The notes below the pieces were generated by a model. That model ran no database searches and was not told the origin of the DNA. It was given only the letters and a program-made list of their open reading frames with translations. A stretch of DNA of 64,000 nt from contig NZ_LXEY01000017.1 in the NCBI RefSeq assembly GCF_001657475.1, positions 114,529 to 178,528 on the forward strand, written 5' to 3'. The translations under genes and the position numbers were made by a program. Below are positions 9,282 to 17,629 of this stretch, piece after piece. Source of the stretch: Enteractinococcus helveticum (GTDB lineage Bacteria > Actinomycetota > Actinomycetes > Actinomycetales > Micrococcaceae). Positions within the stretch are counted from its first letter, which is position 1. Every line of letters starts with the position of its first letter.

Positions 9282-10334
9282 GTGGTTGATTTCCTCGAGC
9301 GCCCCGGCGAGCTGATTGACGCCTACGGTCAAGACACCGAGCGCAAAGCCTTCTTCACCGATACCTCGATTTGTATCGGGTGTAAAGCCTGTGAGGTGGC
9401 GTGTAAAGAATGGAACCAGGTCCCAATGAAAGGGGATCTGGAAATACTCGGATCCTCCTATGACAACACGGGTGGACTGGGTGCCAACACTTGGCGTCAT
9501 GTGGCGTTCATCGAACAGGGCCAAGAGCAAATCGAAAAAGCCCGCGAATCCGGGGCAAAACTCGTCGGGCTCGGGATGCCGGCGTTTGGCGCTCCAGAAA
9601 CCCGAGAACCCAATACCACCGAGGACCTTGGTATGCCCGAATTTGGGTCGCCCGGCGTTCGGATCAAGAATAAGGTCGATAACCCACCAAATCCTGACAC
9701 CCCAGAATTTCGTTGGCTCATGAGTTCTGATGTGTGCAAACACTGTACATATGCGGGCTGTTTGGACGTGTGCCCAACCGGTGCACTCTATCGCACAGAA
9801 TTCGGCACGGTGGTCGTCCAGGATGATATTTGCAATGGGTGCGGAACCTGTGTCGCTGGATGTCCTTTCGGGGTGATTGAGCGCCGTGATTCCGGGACCA
9901 TTCACACCAAGCCTGACCGCGTTGACTCTCGATATGCGATGGACGTCAAAAACGAAGGCACAGCCAATAAGTGCACCATGTGCTTTGACCGTCTGGTCGA
10001 TGGCCAAACCCCTGCCTGTGCACAAACCTGCCCGACGACGTCCATCAAATATGGCAGTCGCGAAGAAATGGTCGACACCGCGCAGAAACGCGTGACCGCC
10101 ATGCACGAAAAAGGTCTCACCGAAGCCCGCCTCTACGGGGCAAATCCCAACGACGGGGTGGGCGGTATTGGCTCGGTATTCCTGTTGCTAGACGAACCTG
10201 AAGTCTACGGTCTGCCACCGGACCCACGGGTACCCACCAAGGATTTGCCGTCCATGTATAAAAAGGTTGGTATCGCTGCCGCCGGTATGTTAGCGGCCGC
10301 GGCGACCGCATTTTTAGGAGCCCGCAAGAAGTGA
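9282..10334 (+). CDS. fdhB: Formate dehydrogenase iron-sulfur subunit
   Basis: A 350-residue ferredoxin-like subunit of the FdnH/HybA type. Four cysteine groups can be seen for four [4Fe-4S] clusters: CIGCKACEVACK (about residue 28), CKHCTYAGCLDVCP, CNGCGTCVAGCP and CTMCF with CAQTCP. A hydrophobic C-terminal segment (about residues 325-345, GIAAAGMLAAAATAFLG, ending RKK) is probably a membrane anchor, as in FdnH. The GTG start at 9282 comes one base after the fdhA stop, with AGGAG before it. The gene ends in a 4-base overlap with the NrfD-like gene. It should carry electrons from the Mo/Se site to the membrane subunit. Confidence 0.92.
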   Translation: MVDFLERPGELIDAYGQDTERKAFFTDTSICIGCKACEVACKEWNQVPMKGDLEILGSSYDNTGGLGANTWRHVAFIEQGQEQIEKARESGAKLVGLGMPAFGAPETREPNTTEDLGMPEFGSPGVRIKNKVDNPPNPDTPEFRWLMSSDVCKHCTYAGCLDVCPTGALYRTEFGTVVVQDDICNGCGTCVAGCPFGVIERRDSGTIHTKPDRVDSRYAMDVKNEGTANKCTMCFDRLVDGQTPACAQTCPTTSIKYGSREEMVDTAQKRVTAMHEKGLTEARLYGANPNDGVGGIGSVFLLLDEPEVYGLPPDPRVPTKDLPSMYKKVGIAAAGMLAAAATAFLGARKK

Positions 10335-11428
10335 CCCTGTCTGACTTTGATGCCTACCGACCAGAAAACGAGCCGCGTCGGAAAAAACGCCGCACTCGTC
10401 CACCCGGCCAACGTCGTGGTGGCGGTGCCGGCGATGGTTCCCGCGAAATGCCAATGGTCGAAGACGTCGAGTTCGCAGATTCCTACTACGGTCGACCCAT
10501 CGTCAAACCACCACCATGGGATGACAAAATTTCTGCCTACCTCTTCTTGGGAGGTATCGCTGGTGGGTCAGCAATGCTGGCAATCGGAGCCGATCGTATT
10601 GGCTTCGACAAACTACGCAGAAACACCCGGCTGACCGCGCTCGGGGCAACGATTGCCGGGACCGGATTTCTCGTCGCTGACCTTGGTCGTCCCGAACGTT
10701 TCCATCACATGATGCGCACGTTCAAGCCGGCATCCCCAATGAACATGGGCACCTGGATTCTCAGTGCCTTTGGAGTTGGCGCTGGAGTCGTGGCAGCCAT
10801 TGATGTCGACCGGATGACAGGCCAAAAGATACCGTTGGGCGTGCTCCGGCCGATTGTCTATGCGTTCGAAAAACCTGCCGGTCTATTGGCGGCATTGATG
10901 GGAGCACCCCTGGCTTCCTACACGGGCGCCTTACTAGCCGACACGTCCGTACCAACCTGGAACGGTGGAAAAGACAACCTGTCATATCTCTTTGTATCAT
11001 CCGCCGCGATGGCATCCTCTGGTGTGGCGCTGTTGACGACTCCAACTTCGGAAACCCGACCGGCCCGAGTCTTTGCAACCCTAGGCGCCGCCTCGGAACT
11101 GTACTTCTCGGAAAAACTCACCGCGGACATGCACCCCGTGGAAGCCGAACCGCTGCAAACTGGACGCCCAGCACGCAAACTGCGCTGGGCGCAGGCGCTC
11201 ACGATCGCAGGGGGCGTTGGTGCCGCACTATTAGGTCGCAACCGGATTGCTGCAATGGCCTCAGGTGCAGCGCTTGCATCGGCATCATATCTGACCCGTT
11301 CGGCCATCCTAGAAGCCGGGATCAACTCGACCAAGGATCCGCGCCATGTAGTTGAGCCGCAGCGCGACCGGCTTGCGGCCCGTCGCGCTCAGGGCATTGT
11401 CGACGATTCCATTACGACGGTCGGCTAG
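10331..11428 (+). CDS. NrfD/PsrC-family membrane subunit of formate dehydrogenase
   Basis: A 365-residue integral membrane protein. After a basic, Arg/Gly-rich cytoplasmic N-terminus (residues 1-45) there are about eight hydrophobic segments starting at AYLFLGGIAGGSAML, the typical first helix of NrfD/PsrC quinone-interacting subunits. GLGRP-like sequence (DLGRPERFHHM) follows helix 2 as in the family. No haem-ligand pattern of a FdnI cytochrome is seen, so electrons probably go directly to menaquinone. The GTG start overlaps the TGA of fdhB by four bases. The stop overlaps that of the convergent selD by four bases. Confidence 0.88.
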   Translation: MTLSDFDAYRPENEPRRKKRRTRPPGQRRGGGAGDGSREMPMVEDVEFADSYYGRPIVKPPPWDDKISAYLFLGGIAGGSAMLAIGADRIGFDKLRRNTRLTALGATIAGTGFLVADLGRPERFHHMMRTFKPASPMNMGTWILSAFGVGAGVVAAIDVDRMTGQKIPLGVLRPIVYAFEKPAGLLAALMGAPLASYTGALLADTSVPTWNGGKDNLSYLFVSSAAMASSGVALLTTPTSETRPARVFATLGAASELYFSEKLTADMHPVEAEPLQTGRPARKLRWAQALTIAGGVGAALLGRNRIAAMASGAALASASYLTRSAILEAGINSTKDPRHVVEPQRDRLAARRAQGIVDDSITTVG

Positions 11429-12429
11429 CGTACTTCGACTACCCCTGCACGCTGAGTGGTATAGCCGACCACCGGGTAGCCGGGTAATTCGCCGACCACC
11501 AGGAGACCACCCGATGTCTGGGCATCAGCCAGTACTAGCAGGTCGTCTTCGGTGATCCCTTCGGCTGCTTCGATGTTCGGTGAAACCCAGTCCAGATTCC
11601 GGCGGGTGCCACCAGAGACATATCCATCACGCAGAGCTTCGGCTGCACCGTCCACCAACGGGACAGCGTTGCGATCTATCACGGCACCGGTTCCTGAAGC
11701 CCTCATCATCTTGTACAGGTGGCCAAGCAAGCCAAACCCAGTCACATCTGTTGCCGCTTTAATCCCTGCAGCAACGGCTTGTTCGGCAGCAGCCTTATTG
11801 AGCGTCGTCATGGTCGCGATGGCTTCATCAAAGACTTCACCGGTGGCCTTGTGGCGGTTATTCAACAATCCCAGGCCGATCGGTTTGGTCAATGTCAGCG
11901 GCAACCCGGCCTCAGCCGAGTCATTGCGCAACAACTGATCAATTTTTGCAACACCGGTGACAGCCATCCCGTATTTGGGTTCTGGATCGTCCACCGTGTG
12001 CCCGCCGATCACCGGGCAACCGGCTTCTTTTCCGATGGCCAGTCCACCGGCGAGAACTTCCGACATCAGTTCGGAAGGTAGCACACCGCGCGGCCAACCC
12101 ATCAGGTTAATGGCAACAATTGGGCTGCCACCCATCGCATAAATATCGCTGATCGCATTTGCTGCTGCGATTCGACCCCAGTCATATGCCGAGTCGACAA
12201 CAGGGGTGAAAAAGTCTGCGGTCGACAGGATCGCGGTATCCCCATCCAATTGGACAGCAGCGGCGTCGTCGCCGTCATCAACTCCGACAATCACGTGTTC
12301 ATAATCCTGGCCGACAAGCTGTGCCACGGCTTCTTCGAGTTCACCGGGCGGAATTTTGCAGGCGCACCCGCCACCGGAGGCAGTTGTGGTTAATCGTGGA
12401 AGTGTGGTGGGTTCTAAAATCTCAGACAT
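11425..12429 (-). CDS. selD: Selenide, water dikinase (selenophosphate synthetase)
   Basis: A 334-residue AIR-synthase-fold enzyme making selenophosphate from selenide and ATP, the Se donor for SelA. The N-terminal glycine-rich loop SGGGCACKIPP holds the two cysteines equivalent to Cys17 and Cys19 of E. coli SelD, so this is a Cys and not a Sec form. ATP-site features DDAAAV and IGGHTVDDPEP and the C-terminal TSGGLLV are present. The ATG at 12429 is chosen: the open frame runs far upstream, but that extension covers the tRNA-Sec gene and is not coding. A TATACT box lies 7 bases before the ATG, so the mRNA may be leaderless. It converges on the NrfD-like gene and is divergent from tRNA-Sec. 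Confidence 0.95.
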   Translation of the reverse strand: MSEILEPTTLPRLTTTASGGGCACKIPPGELEEAVAQLVGQDYEHVIVGVDDGDDAAAVQLDGDTAILSTADFFTPVVDSAYDWGRIAAANAISDIYAMGGSPIVAINLMGWPRGVLPSELMSEVLAGGLAIGKEAGCPVIGGHTVDDPEPKYGMAVTGVAKIDQLLRNDSAEAGLPLTLTKPIGLGLLNNRHKATGEVFDEAIATMTTLNKAAAEQAVAAGIKAATDVTGFGLLGHLYKMMRASGTGAVIDRNAVPLVDGAAEALRDGYVSGGTRRNLDWVSPNIEAAEGITEDDLLVLADAQTSGGLLVVGELPGYPVVGYTTQRAGVVEVR

Positions 12430-12436
12430 ATCCCCC

Positions 12437-12442
12437 AGTATA
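12437..12442 (-). promoter_or_regulatory. Candidate -10 box of selD (leaderless transcript)
   Basis: On the minus strand TATACT is followed by seven bases (GGGGGAT) and then the selD ATG. A -10 at this distance would start transcription at or next to the A of the ATG. A good -35 is not visible (TGTCAC at 17 bp is weak). Confidence 0.4.
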
Positions 12443-12502
12443 GGAACGTGACAGCTTCGGTGACAGAAGCGCTGATCTTTGGGTGAGACAAAACAAACGT
12501 GA

Positions 12503-12508
12503 TAGTTT
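12503..12508 (+). promoter_or_regulatory. Candidate -10 box of tRNA-Sec
   Basis: TAGTTT fits the TAnnnT pattern of actinobacterial -10 boxes and lies 8 bases before the mature 5' end of the tRNA; TTGGGT sits 18 bases upstream as a possible -35. This would give a transcript with almost no leader. Inference from spacing only. Confidence 0.3.
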
Positions 12509-12516
12509 GAGATTTT

Positions 12517-12612
12517 GGAGGCGTCAGGGTTCCTGGTGGTCCCCGCGGTCTTCAAAACCGACGAGACCAAGTAGCTTGGTCTGGCGGGTTCGATTCCCGT
12601 CCGCCTCCGCCA
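12517..12612 (+). tRNA. selC: tRNA-Sec (anticodon UCA)
   Basis: 96 bases including an encoded CCA. GGAGGCG at the 5' end pairs with CGCCTCC (12602-12608), followed by discriminator G and CCA. The anticodon loop is CTTCAAA with anticodon TCA, which reads UGA. A long variable arm forms an 8-bp stem (AGACCAAG with CTTGGTCT), and the T arm has GGGTTCGATTCCC. The long extra arm, UCA anticodon and G discriminator identify tRNA-Sec. The eighth acceptor pair appears to be a T-C mismatch, so the acceptor helix may be 7 bp plus a non-canonical pair. It is placed between selD and selA. Confidence 0.95.
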
Positions 12613-12645
12613 GAACCGTCCGATGTGCGATGAAAGGACCGTTTG

Positions 12646-13962
12646 GTGGCCGCAGATCCGCGCCGCGCGATTCCCTCGACCGACCGTCTGCTTGCCCTGC
12701 CCGAAGTACAGGCAACCAAAACCCGACTGGCACCGCACGTCATTCGACGCGTCATCACCGAGGCGCAAAACGATGCCCGGCACGGTGAACTGGCCCCCGA
12801 CGACGTCGCACCCACCATCATCAATCGCCTCAGCGCGCTGTCGCCAACCCGATTGTCGTCGGTGCTGAACGCCACCGGCGTCATAATCCATACCAATCTT
12901 GGGCGCGCTCCCCTCTCCGATGCAGCACGCGAAGCCCTCATGACCGCCGCGGGCTACGTGGATTTGGAGCTTGATCTGCGCGACGGGAAACGCTCAAAGC
13001 GTGGCATGTGGGCAAAAGCCGCGCTCTTATCTGCGGTGCCGGACGCCGAAGATGCGCTCGTGGTCAATAATGGTGCCGCCGCGCTATCGCTGGCAACCAC
13101 CGTTCTGTCGGTCGCCCTTGATATGCCCGAGATGGTGATCAGCCGTGGGGAGCTGGTCGAGATCGGTGCTGGGTTCCGGCTGCCTGATCTCATGGTCTCC
13201 ACGGGTGTCGAATTGGTCGAAGTTGGCATGACCAATCGAACCAACCTGGACGATTACCGCAACGCGATTACCGAGCGCACCGGTGCGATCCTGAAAGTGC
13301 ACCCGTCGAATTATTGGATCGGTGGGTTCAATTCGGCGGTTGAGATTAAAGAACTTGCGCAGCTAGCCCACGAGCACAACTTACCGTTGATTGTCGATGT
13401 CGGCTCAGGGCTGGTGGATGCGGATGACGTCCTGACTGATGAACCGACCATGTCGGCTGCGCTGCGCGACGGCGCCGACGTCGTTATTGCCAGCGGTGAC
13501 AAACTCTTAGGCGGGCCGCAGGCCGGGATCCTGCTGGGTAAAACCGAGATCATTCAACGGCTGGCCAAGCATCCGCTGGCACGGGCATTTCGAGCCGATA
13601 AGTTCACCTTGGCGGCACTGGAGGCAACATTGAATTCGCCCTCCACGCCGATTCACGACGCGCTGCATGCGGATTCGAAGTCTCTCCGCGAGCGCAGTGA
13701 ACGCGTCGCCCAAGAGCTGGGTGCCGAGGTTGTGGCGCACGACGGCCGAGTCGGTGGCGGCGGTGGCGCCGGAGTTCCCCTGCCCGGCTGGGCGATTAGC
13801 CTGCCCGAGTCCTATGCGTCTGCGCTGCGCACGGGGAGCCCTGCGATTCTGCCGCGGGTTGCGGACGGTCGGTGCCTCGTTGATCTGCGCTGCGTGCCTG
13901 CGGAGCAGGACAAAATACTTATGGTTCGACTACGCGAAGTTGCCAATGAGGTGGCCTCGTGA
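12646..13962 (+). CDS. selA: L-seryl-tRNA(Sec) selenium transferase
   Basis: A 438-residue fold-type I PLP enzyme that converts Ser-tRNA-Sec to Sec-tRNA-Sec with selenophosphate. Seen are the N-terminal tRNA-binding region (PSTDRLLALPEV), the SelA signature NATGVIIHTNLGRAPLS (about residue 75) and the PLP-lysine motif SGDKLLGGPQAGI (about residue 285). The GTG at 12646 lies 7 bases after AAAGGA; a TTG one codon earlier is possible but too close to the SD. It starts 34 bases after tRNA-Sec, so tRNA and mRNA may share a transcript. Its TGA overlaps the selB start. Confidence 0.95.
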   Translation: MAADPRRAIPSTDRLLALPEVQATKTRLAPHVIRRVITEAQNDARHGELAPDDVAPTIINRLSALSPTRLSSVLNATGVIIHTNLGRAPLSDAAREALMTAAGYVDLELDLRDGKRSKRGMWAKAALLSAVPDAEDALVVNNGAAALSLATTVLSVALDMPEMVISRGELVEIGAGFRLPDLMVSTGVELVEVGMTNRTNLDDYRNAITERTGAILKVHPSNYWIGGFNSAVEIKELAQLAHEHNLPLIVDVGSGLVDADDVLTDEPTMSAALRDGADVVIASGDKLLGGPQAGILLGKTEIIQRLAKHPLARAFRADKFTLAALEATLNSPSTPIHDALHADSKSLRERSERVAQELGAEVVAHDGRVGGGGGAGVPLPGWAISLPESYASALRTGSPAILPRVADGRCLVDLRCVPAEQDKILMVRLREVANEVAS

Positions 13963-15752
13963 GCGAACGGTTCGTGATTGCCACGGCAGGTCACGTGGAT
14001 CATGGTAAATCTGCACTCGTGCGTGCCTTGACCGGAACCGAACCCGACCGCTGGGATGAGGAACGCGAGCGCGGCCTGACCATCGATTTGGGTTTTGCCG
14101 AAACGACCCTGGTATCAGGTCGATCGGTTTCGTTTGTTGATGTGCCAGGGCACGAACGGTTTCTGGGCAACATGCTCGCCGGGCTTGGACCGGCACCAAT
14201 TGTGTGTCTGGTGGTGTCCGCTGATGAGGGCTGGTCTGCTCAGACTTCTGAGCACCGTGATGCCATCGCTGCCCTGGGGGTCGACACCGGGATAGTTGTC
14301 ATTTCGAAACTTGATCTGGCACCGGAAAACGTGGAGATCGTGACCCAGCAAATTCGCGACGAACTGTCAGACACTGCGCTGGCGGATGCTCCGATCATCG
14401 CGACGTCGGCAACTATGGGTACCGGACTAGATGCTTTCCGGCAGGAACTCGATCAACTACTCGACGGTGTCCCCTCCCCCGATACCTCGGCACCAATCAG
14501 GTACTGGGTTGATCGCAGTTTTGCGGTCAAAGGTGCGGGCACCGTGGTCACCGGGACCCTGGCTGCCGGCACACTTCGAGTCAACGACACCCTGGAGCTT
14601 GCTGGCACCGATACCCAGGTGACGGTCCGGAATCTGCAAAGTCATGGTAGTTCAGCAGATGTCCTCACACCGGTAACGCGTGCCGCGGTGAATCTGCGGG
14701 GTGTGGACGTCGCAGAGGTCGCACGTGGCGACGTCTTGGTTACCCCGGGGGCCTGGTTCCACACAGAGTTGATTGACGTTGTGGGCACCCCGGGGGTCGA
14801 TTTCACTGACCTGGCTCAGGAGTTCTCGATCCATATTGGCACGGCGACGGTTTATGCACATTGCCGTGCCCTCGGACCCAATTTTGCTCGGCTGGCCCTG
14901 GAACGCGCGCTGCCGCTCCACGTTGGTGACCGACTGATTCTGCGCGGCACCGGCCAGCGGTTGATTACCGGTGGAGCCACCGTGCTGGATCTGGACCCGC
15001 CCCAGCTGCGTCGTCGAGGGGCAGCCACGCGTCGAGCCGAAACATTGGGTCACCTCACCGCAGCCAATCACCTAGAACTCGACGTTGCTCGACACGGTGC
15101 ACTAGAACAAGCAACAGTCACTGCGATGAGCATCCCGGTGCCCGAGCCGCTGGCCGCATCGGTGCTTCTCCATGATCGATGGTTCATCGACCGCGATCGC
15201 CTGACCGCTTGGGCGCAGCGCCTCCGCGAGGCTGTGACCGAACAATATAGCAAAGACCCGGCGGCCGGGGGTATTCCCCAGCAGGCCGCGGTGTACCTGT
15301 TAGAGCTGCCGCATCGTGAGCTGTTGCCACTGGTTATACAGCGGGCACAGCTGATTGAGCACAGTGGCAGGGTGACCGACCCGGTGCTGAAACCAACCCT
15401 GGGGGCGGCCGAAGCCGCCGTTACTCCCCTGGAACACCGATTGCTGGCCGAACCGTTCACCGCCCCCACCGCCGATGAGCTGGCAGAACTCGGCCTGGGT
15501 GATAAAGAACTGGCCGCGGCCGCCCAACAACAGCGCCTGCTGCGCCTACCCGATAATATTGTGCTGCACCCCAAAACCCCGGCGATGGCCATGCGCGAAC
15601 TCGTCCAGCTCGCCCAACCCTTCACCGCAGCCGAAGCCCGCCAAGCCCTGGGCACCACCCGGCGCACGCTGATCCCCCTGTTAGAACACCTGGACGCTCG
15701 CGGCTGGACGCAACGCCTTGACGGCAACCTGCGCCAAGTCAAGGGGCGTTAG
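13959..15752 (+). CDS. selB: Selenocysteine-specific elongation factor
   Basis: A 597-residue EF-Tu-like GTPase that delivers Sec-tRNA-Sec to UGA codons next to a SECIS. The G1 motif GHVDHGKSALVRAL is at residues 10-23, with effector region RERGLTIDLGFAE, DVPGHERF (G3) and SKLDLA (G4). Domains II and III follow to about residue 340, and the C-terminal 250 residues form winged-helix repeats that bind the SECIS hairpin. Length is normal (E. coli SelB 614). The GTG start overlaps the selA TGA. The gene ends 89 bases before hpaH. Confidence 0.95.
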   Translation: MSERFVIATAGHVDHGKSALVRALTGTEPDRWDEERERGLTIDLGFAETTLVSGRSVSFVDVPGHERFLGNMLAGLGPAPIVCLVVSADEGWSAQTSEHRDAIAALGVDTGIVVISKLDLAPENVEIVTQQIRDELSDTALADAPIIATSATMGTGLDAFRQELDQLLDGVPSPDTSAPIRYWVDRSFAVKGAGTVVTGTLAAGTLRVNDTLELAGTDTQVTVRNLQSHGSSADVLTPVTRAAVNLRGVDVAEVARGDVLVTPGAWFHTELIDVVGTPGVDFTDLAQEFSIHIGTATVYAHCRALGPNFARLALERALPLHVGDRLILRGTGQRLITGGATVLDLDPPQLRRRGAATRRAETLGHLTAANHLELDVARHGALEQATVTAMSIPVPEPLAASVLLHDRWFIDRDRLTAWAQRLREAVTEQYSKDPAAGGIPQQAAVYLLELPHRELLPLVIQRAQLIEHSGRVTDPVLKPTLGAAEAAVTPLEHRLLAEPFTAPTADELAELGLGDKELAAAAQQQRLLRLPDNIVLHPKTPAMAMRELVQLAQPFTAAEARQALGTTRRTLIPLLEHLDARGWTQRLDGNLRQVKGR

Positions 15753-15797
15753 TCATCGTTGACCAAAACGACAGCTTTCCCGCACCAAAAATAAGTT

Positions 15798-15807
15798 TCG
15801 TATACGA
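15798..15807. promoter_or_regulatory. Palindrome TCGTATACGA upstream of hpaH, candidate GntR-type operator
   Basis: This perfect 10-bp palindrome lies 35 bases before the hpaH start and fits the TnGTnnnACnA pattern of FadR-subfamily GntR regulators. The overlapping TACGAT could be a -10 box, which would make it a repressor site. No GntR gene is next to it in this window. Confidence 0.35.
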
Positions 15808-15841
15808 TTAACCGCAGGCTGTTCAACTTCAAAGGAGTTCG

Positions 15842-16627
15842 ATGTTAGACCACGAAACACACGTCAAAATCGCTGACGAATTGCACCAGGCCAACATTGA
15901 CCGCAAACCGGTCCCGCTGCTGACCAAGCGCTACCCCGAAATGGTCATCGAAGATTCCTACGCCATCCAGAAAATCTGGGCCGACCGCCAGATCGAATCC
16001 GGACGCCGCAAAGTGGGCCACAAAATTGGGCTCACCTCCAAGGCCATGCAGGCCGCAACTGGCATTGACGAACCCGACTACGGCGTCATCTTTGACGACC
16101 AGGTCTTCGAATCCGGTCACGTGTTCGAATGGAAAAAATACACCCACCCGCGCATCGAAATCGAACTCGCATTCGTTCTGAAAGACGACATCCGCGGCCC
16201 CAACGCCAACATCTTCGACGTGTTGCGCGCCACCGAATACGTCACCCCGGCACTCGAGGTCCTCGACGCCCACATCGAGATGGAAGGTCGCACCATTACC
16301 GACACCATCTCGGATAACGCAGCCCTGGGTGCCATGGTGTTGGGTGGCAAACCGGTCAAACCCGACGACGTCGATCTCCACTGGCTGGGCGGCGCCCTGT
16401 ACCGCAACCAAGAGATCATCGAAACCGGTATGTCCGCAGGCATCCTGGGCCACCCGGCCAACGGTGTGCACTGGCTGGCCAACCGCCTGTCCGGGCACGA
16501 CGACTACCTGGAAGCCGGCGAGATTATCCTGGCCGGTTCCTTCACCCGCTACATGTGGGTCTACGAGGGTGATACGGTCTACGCCGACTTCGGTCCGCTG
16601 GGCTCCATCTCCGTCCAGTTCGAATAA
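15842..16627 (+). CDS. hpaH: 2-oxo-hept-4-ene-1,7-dioate hydratase
   Basis: A 261-residue member of the HpaH/MhpD/BphH hydratase family of the fumarylacetoacetate-hydrolase-like superfamily. It hydrates 2-oxohept-4-ene-1,7-dioate to 4-hydroxy-2-oxoheptanedioate in the homoprotocatechuate meta-cleavage pathway. Family features are GHKIGLTSKAMQ (about residue 60), PRIEIELAFVL (metal-binding Glu residues), DNAALGAMVLG and the C-terminal AGSFTRYM. AAAGGAG precedes the ATG. hpaI follows after 30 bases; the upstream genes hpaD, hpaE, hpaF and hpaG are not in the window and must be elsewhere if the pathway works. Confidence 0.9.
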   Translation: MLDHETHVKIADELHQANIDRKPVPLLTKRYPEMVIEDSYAIQKIWADRQIESGRRKVGHKIGLTSKAMQAATGIDEPDYGVIFDDQVFESGHVFEWKKYTHPRIEIELAFVLKDDIRGPNANIFDVLRATEYVTPALEVLDAHIEMEGRTITDTISDNAALGAMVLGGKPVKPDDVDLHWLGGALYRNQEIIETGMSAGILGHPANGVHWLANRLSGHDDYLEAGEIILAGSFTRYMWVYEGDTVYADFGPLGSISVQFE

Positions 16628-16657
16628 ACCCACCGACGTCGAAGGAGACACCCCACC

Positions 16658-17470
16658 GTGGCATTAACCCCGCGCCCCTCACTGAAAACCCTGTTCACTT
16701 CCGAGGCCAAAACAGCCCGCAACCGTGCGGCCGCCGGCATGTTCCTGTCCTCCGGGGATGCCGGCATCGCCGAAATCGTTGCCGGTGCCGGAATGGACTA
16801 CCTGCTGATCGATGCCGAGCACTCGCCGCTGAGCCTGGAATCCGTCCAAGCCCAGCTGCGCGCCATCGCGGCCTACGATTCGATCCCGGTCGTGCGCATC
16901 CCAGAAAACAATACGACCCTGATCAAGCAGTACCTGGATCTGGGCGCCCAGTCGCTGATCATCCCCATGATCTTCACCCCCGACGACGCCCGCACGGCCG
17001 CCGCTGCAGTCGCCTACCCGCCAGAAGGTGTGCGCGGCATCGGCTCGGCCCTGGCCCGTTCCGGTGCCTGGGGTCGCTACCCGGACTACCTGACCACCGC
17101 TCGTGAAACCATCACCCTGACCATCCAGATCGAAACCGCTGAGGCACTAGAAAACCTCGACGAGATCCTGGCCGTCAAGGGCATCGATGGGATCTTCATT
17201 GGCCCGTCTGACCTGTCCGCATCGATGGGCTACACCGGTCAGCAGAACCACCCCGATGTTGTGGCTGCCGCCAAGAACGTCATCGCCAAGGCCACAGCCG
17301 CCGGCTTATTTGCCGGGGTCAACGCGTTCAACCCGGACCAAGCTCAGGACTATGTCGACGCCGGAGCCGACTTCGTCAACGTCGGTGCCGACGTCGCCCT
17401 GCTGGCGCGCGCCACCGAACAGCTTGCTGCCAAGTGGACCACCGTCGAAACGGCCACCACCAGCTACTAG
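16658..17470 (+). CDS. hpaI: 4-hydroxy-2-oxoheptanedioate aldolase
   Basis: A 270-residue class II HpcH/HpaI-family aldolase that splits 4-hydroxy-2-oxoheptanedioate to pyruvate and succinic semialdehyde. The metal/substrate site is seen as LLIDAEHSPL (about residue 50), GVRGIGSALARS, QIETAEAL with a metal-ligand Glu, and GIDGIFIGPSDLSASMG with the metal-ligand Asp. The GTG start has GAAGGAG upstream. It forms a two-gene operon with hpaH and is followed by a strong terminator at 17488. Confidence 0.92.
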   Translation: MALTPRPSLKTLFTSEAKTARNRAAAGMFLSSGDAGIAEIVAGAGMDYLLIDAEHSPLSLESVQAQLRAIAAYDSIPVVRIPENNTTLIKQYLDLGAQSLIIPMIFTPDDARTAAAAVAYPPEGVRGIGSALARSGAWGRYPDYLTTARETITLTIQIETAEALENLDEILAVKGIDGIFIGPSDLSASMGYTGQQNHPDVVAAAKNVIAKATAAGLFAGVNAFNPDQAQDYVDAGADFVNVGADVALLARATEQLAAKWTTVETATTSY

Positions 17471-17487
17471 TTCAAAGCATCACATAC

Positions 17488-17528
17488 CGACGACGCCCGG
17501 TAACCATCATGGTTGCTGGGCGTCGTCG
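17488..17528 (+). terminator. Terminator-like hairpin after hpaHI
   Basis: CGACGACGCCC at 17488 pairs with GGGCGTCGTCG ending at 17528; inside it GGTAACC pairs with GGTTGC-like sequence around an ATCAT loop. It lies 17 bases after the hpaI stop. Only a short T-rich tract follows. Confidence 0.7.
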
Positions 17529-17629
17529 TTGATACTGGTTTTCCACAGGTTATTGTGGAGGCCCTGGGCTATCCACACATCGAACAGATTCGCTGACCTG
17601 CTGCCGAGGCCAGCACTACTGTTGCGGGT

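Noticed and set aside
9171..10106. 311-residue minus-strand frame opposite fdhA/fdhB
   Set aside because: A shadow of the strongly biased codons of the plus-strand Fe-S gene, whose four Cys clusters are clear.
12430..12891. Upstream extension of the selD reading frame to 488 residues
   Set aside because: The extension reads antisense across the tRNA-Sec gene and into selA; known SelD proteins start near MSEI, and that start has a promoter-like box.
15845..16651. 268-residue minus-strand frame opposite hpaH
   Set aside because: Complementary shadow of hpaH; no motifs and no gene spacing on that strand.
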